Shown: positions 4,395-5,257 of the stretch, one piece after another | How the letters are laid out: the number at the start of each line of letters is the position of its first letter | How positions within the stretch are numbered: position 1 is the first letter of the stretch | Source of the DNA: an uncultured Prevotellaceae bacterium | Lineage (GTDB): Bacteria; Bacteroidota; Bacteroidia; Bacteroidales; Bacteroidaceae | Assembly (NCBI GenBank): GCA_946413885.1 | Contig: CAMKMK010000167.1 | Span: forward strand, 1-5,257 | Reading direction: 5' to 3' | Length of the DNA: 5,257 bases | Made by a program: the position numbers and the translations under genes | The notes under the pieces: model-generated | Told to the model about the DNA's origin: nothing | Seen by the model: the letters and a program-made list of their open reading frames with translations, nothing else | The model's database searches: none

Positions 4395-5257
4395 ATGAAA
4401 AATATGGAAGAGATTATCCCCAAGGTGCCACGCGAGGACTTGAAATCAGAACTCACGGAAGACAAGAAGCTGAGAATGACCAACAAAAGTGGCAATGAGA
4501 TTTATGTTGTCACGTGGCAGGATTCTCCCAATGTTGTGCGTGAGTTGGGAAGACTGCGCGAGATAGCATTCCGTGAGGCAGGCGGAGGAACAGGTCTTGC
4601 TTTGGACTTGGATGAGTTCGATACGATGGAGAATCCCTATAAGCAGTTGCTTGTGTGGGACCCCGACGAAGAGGAGATTCTTGGTGGATACCGTTATCTG
4701 CTGGGCAGCCAGGTTCAGTTGAGACCTGATGGACAACCTATTCTGGCAACAGGTCACATGTTCCATTTCTCAGAGAAGTTCATGAGGGAATACATGCCTT
4801 ACACCATCGAGTTGGGACGCAGTTTCGTCACTTTTGAATATCAGAGCAGCCGCATGGGGACAAAGGGTATCTTCGCTTTAGACAATCTTTGGGATGGTTT
4901 GGGAGCTTTGACCGTAATAGAGCCCGATGTGAAATACCTCTTTGGCAAGTTCACGATGTATCCCAGTTATGACCGTTTGGCTCGTGACATGATACTGTAT
5001 TTCCTGAAAAAGCATTTCCCTGATCCTGACCATTTGATTGAACCCATGAAGCCCCTGCAATTGTGGCACGACCCCAAACAATTTGAGGAACTTTTCACTC
5101 ATGAGGAATTCCGCAAGGATTACCGTATTCTCAATCGCGAGGTACGCAAGTTGGGCTACAATATTCCTCCTTTGGTGAATGCCTACATGAACCTGAGCCC
5201 TACGATGAAGCTCTTTGGAACTGCCATCAACGACGGATTTGGCGATGTGGAAGAGAC
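4395..5257 (+). CDS. glsB: GNAT-type N-acyltransferase, hemolysin-like (GlsB/OlsB family), 3' partial
   Basis: The start ATG at 4395 follows directly on the TAG of the previous gene (no spacer), so the two are surely co-transcribed and probably co-translated; ATG 4404 (Met4) is an alternative start. The frame stays open to the window end, giving 287 residues without a stop. It fits the OlsB/hemolysin-like acyltransferase family (Acetyltransf_5 type): ILGGYRYLLG (95-104), the hallmark YTIELGRSFVTFEY (136-149), an active-site-like WDGLGA (166-171) and TAINDGFGDVEE near the present end. Family members transfer a 3-hydroxyacyl chain from acyl-carrier protein to the amino group of an amino acid, glycine in Bacteroides or ornithine in many proteobacteria, as the first step of lyso-lipid formation; the product is then used by the O-acyltransferase encoded just before. 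Compared with family members of roughly 320-340 residues, about 35-50 C-terminal residues are missing beyond the window. Confidence 0.87.
   Translation, partial: MKNMEEIIPKVPREDLKSELTEDKKLRMTNKSGNEIYVVTWQDSPNVVRELGRLREIAFREAGGGTGLALDLDEFDTMENPYKQLLVWDPDEEEILGGYRYLLGSQVQLRPDGQPILATGHMFHFSEKFMREYMPYTIELGRSFVTFEYQSSRMGTKGIFALDNLWDGLGALTVIEPDVKYLFGKFTMYPSYDRLARDMILYFLKKHFPDPDHLIEPMKPLQLWHDPKQFEELFTHEEFRKDYRILNREVRKLGYNIPPLVNAYMNLSPTMKLFGTAINDGFGDVEE

Overview
The window looks like chromosomal DNA of a Bacteroidales bacterium, most likely a Prevotella/Segatella or Bacteroides relative. The evidence is threefold. An ECF sigma / FecR-type anti-sigma / STN-protein operon is present. BspA-type leucine-rich-repeat and Por-secretion-like C-terminal sequences occur. 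Three promoter candidates fit the Bacteroidetes TTTG-N20-TAnnTTTG pattern, two with an exact -7 box and one with seven of eight bases. No mobile element, CRISPR array, tRNA or rRNA was seen.

Layout, all on the + strand. (1) Positions 1-115 hold the last 37 codons of a gene that begins outside the window; its end resembles the tail of secreted Bacteroidetes proteins. (2) Positions 116-337 are an AT-rich regulatory gap with a housekeeping-type promoter candidate (224-255), three roughly helically phased A-tracts and an ECF-type promoter candidate (299-326) right next to the sigma gene. (3) Positions 338-2993 are a tight three-gene signalling operon: an ECF sigma factor, a small one-pass anti-sigma protein with a DUF4974-like domain that overlaps it by 4 bases (ATGA), and, 17 bases further, a 507-residue exported protein. 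That protein starts with an STN domain but has no TonB-dependent outer-membrane barrel. It instead appears to carry a carboxypeptidase-regulatory-like domain, a TonB C-terminal-like domain and a BspA-type leucine-rich-repeat segment. (4) Positions 3031-3467 hold a separately promoted small exported protein of unknown function with a Por-secretion-tail-like fold. (5) From 3504 to the window end lies a lipid operon. It has a perfect 13-bp inverted repeat whose loop contains the -33 element of the promoter, followed by a PlsC-type O-acyltransferase (GlsA/OlsA-like) and a directly abutting GNAT-type N-acyltransferase (GlsB/OlsB-like) cut by the window end. These two are expected to make glycine (or ornithine-type) acyl-amino-acid lipids.

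How the parts may work together: in classical FecI/FecR systems an outer-membrane TonB-dependent transducer uses its STN domain to contact a FecR-like protein, which then releases the sigma factor. Here the STN domain sits on a protein that itself has TonB-like and LRR-like parts, so the operon looks like a rewired cell-surface signalling system. This architecture is the most interesting element of the window; its function is inference. The lipid pair is a familiar Bacteroidetes module and probably independent of the signalling operon.
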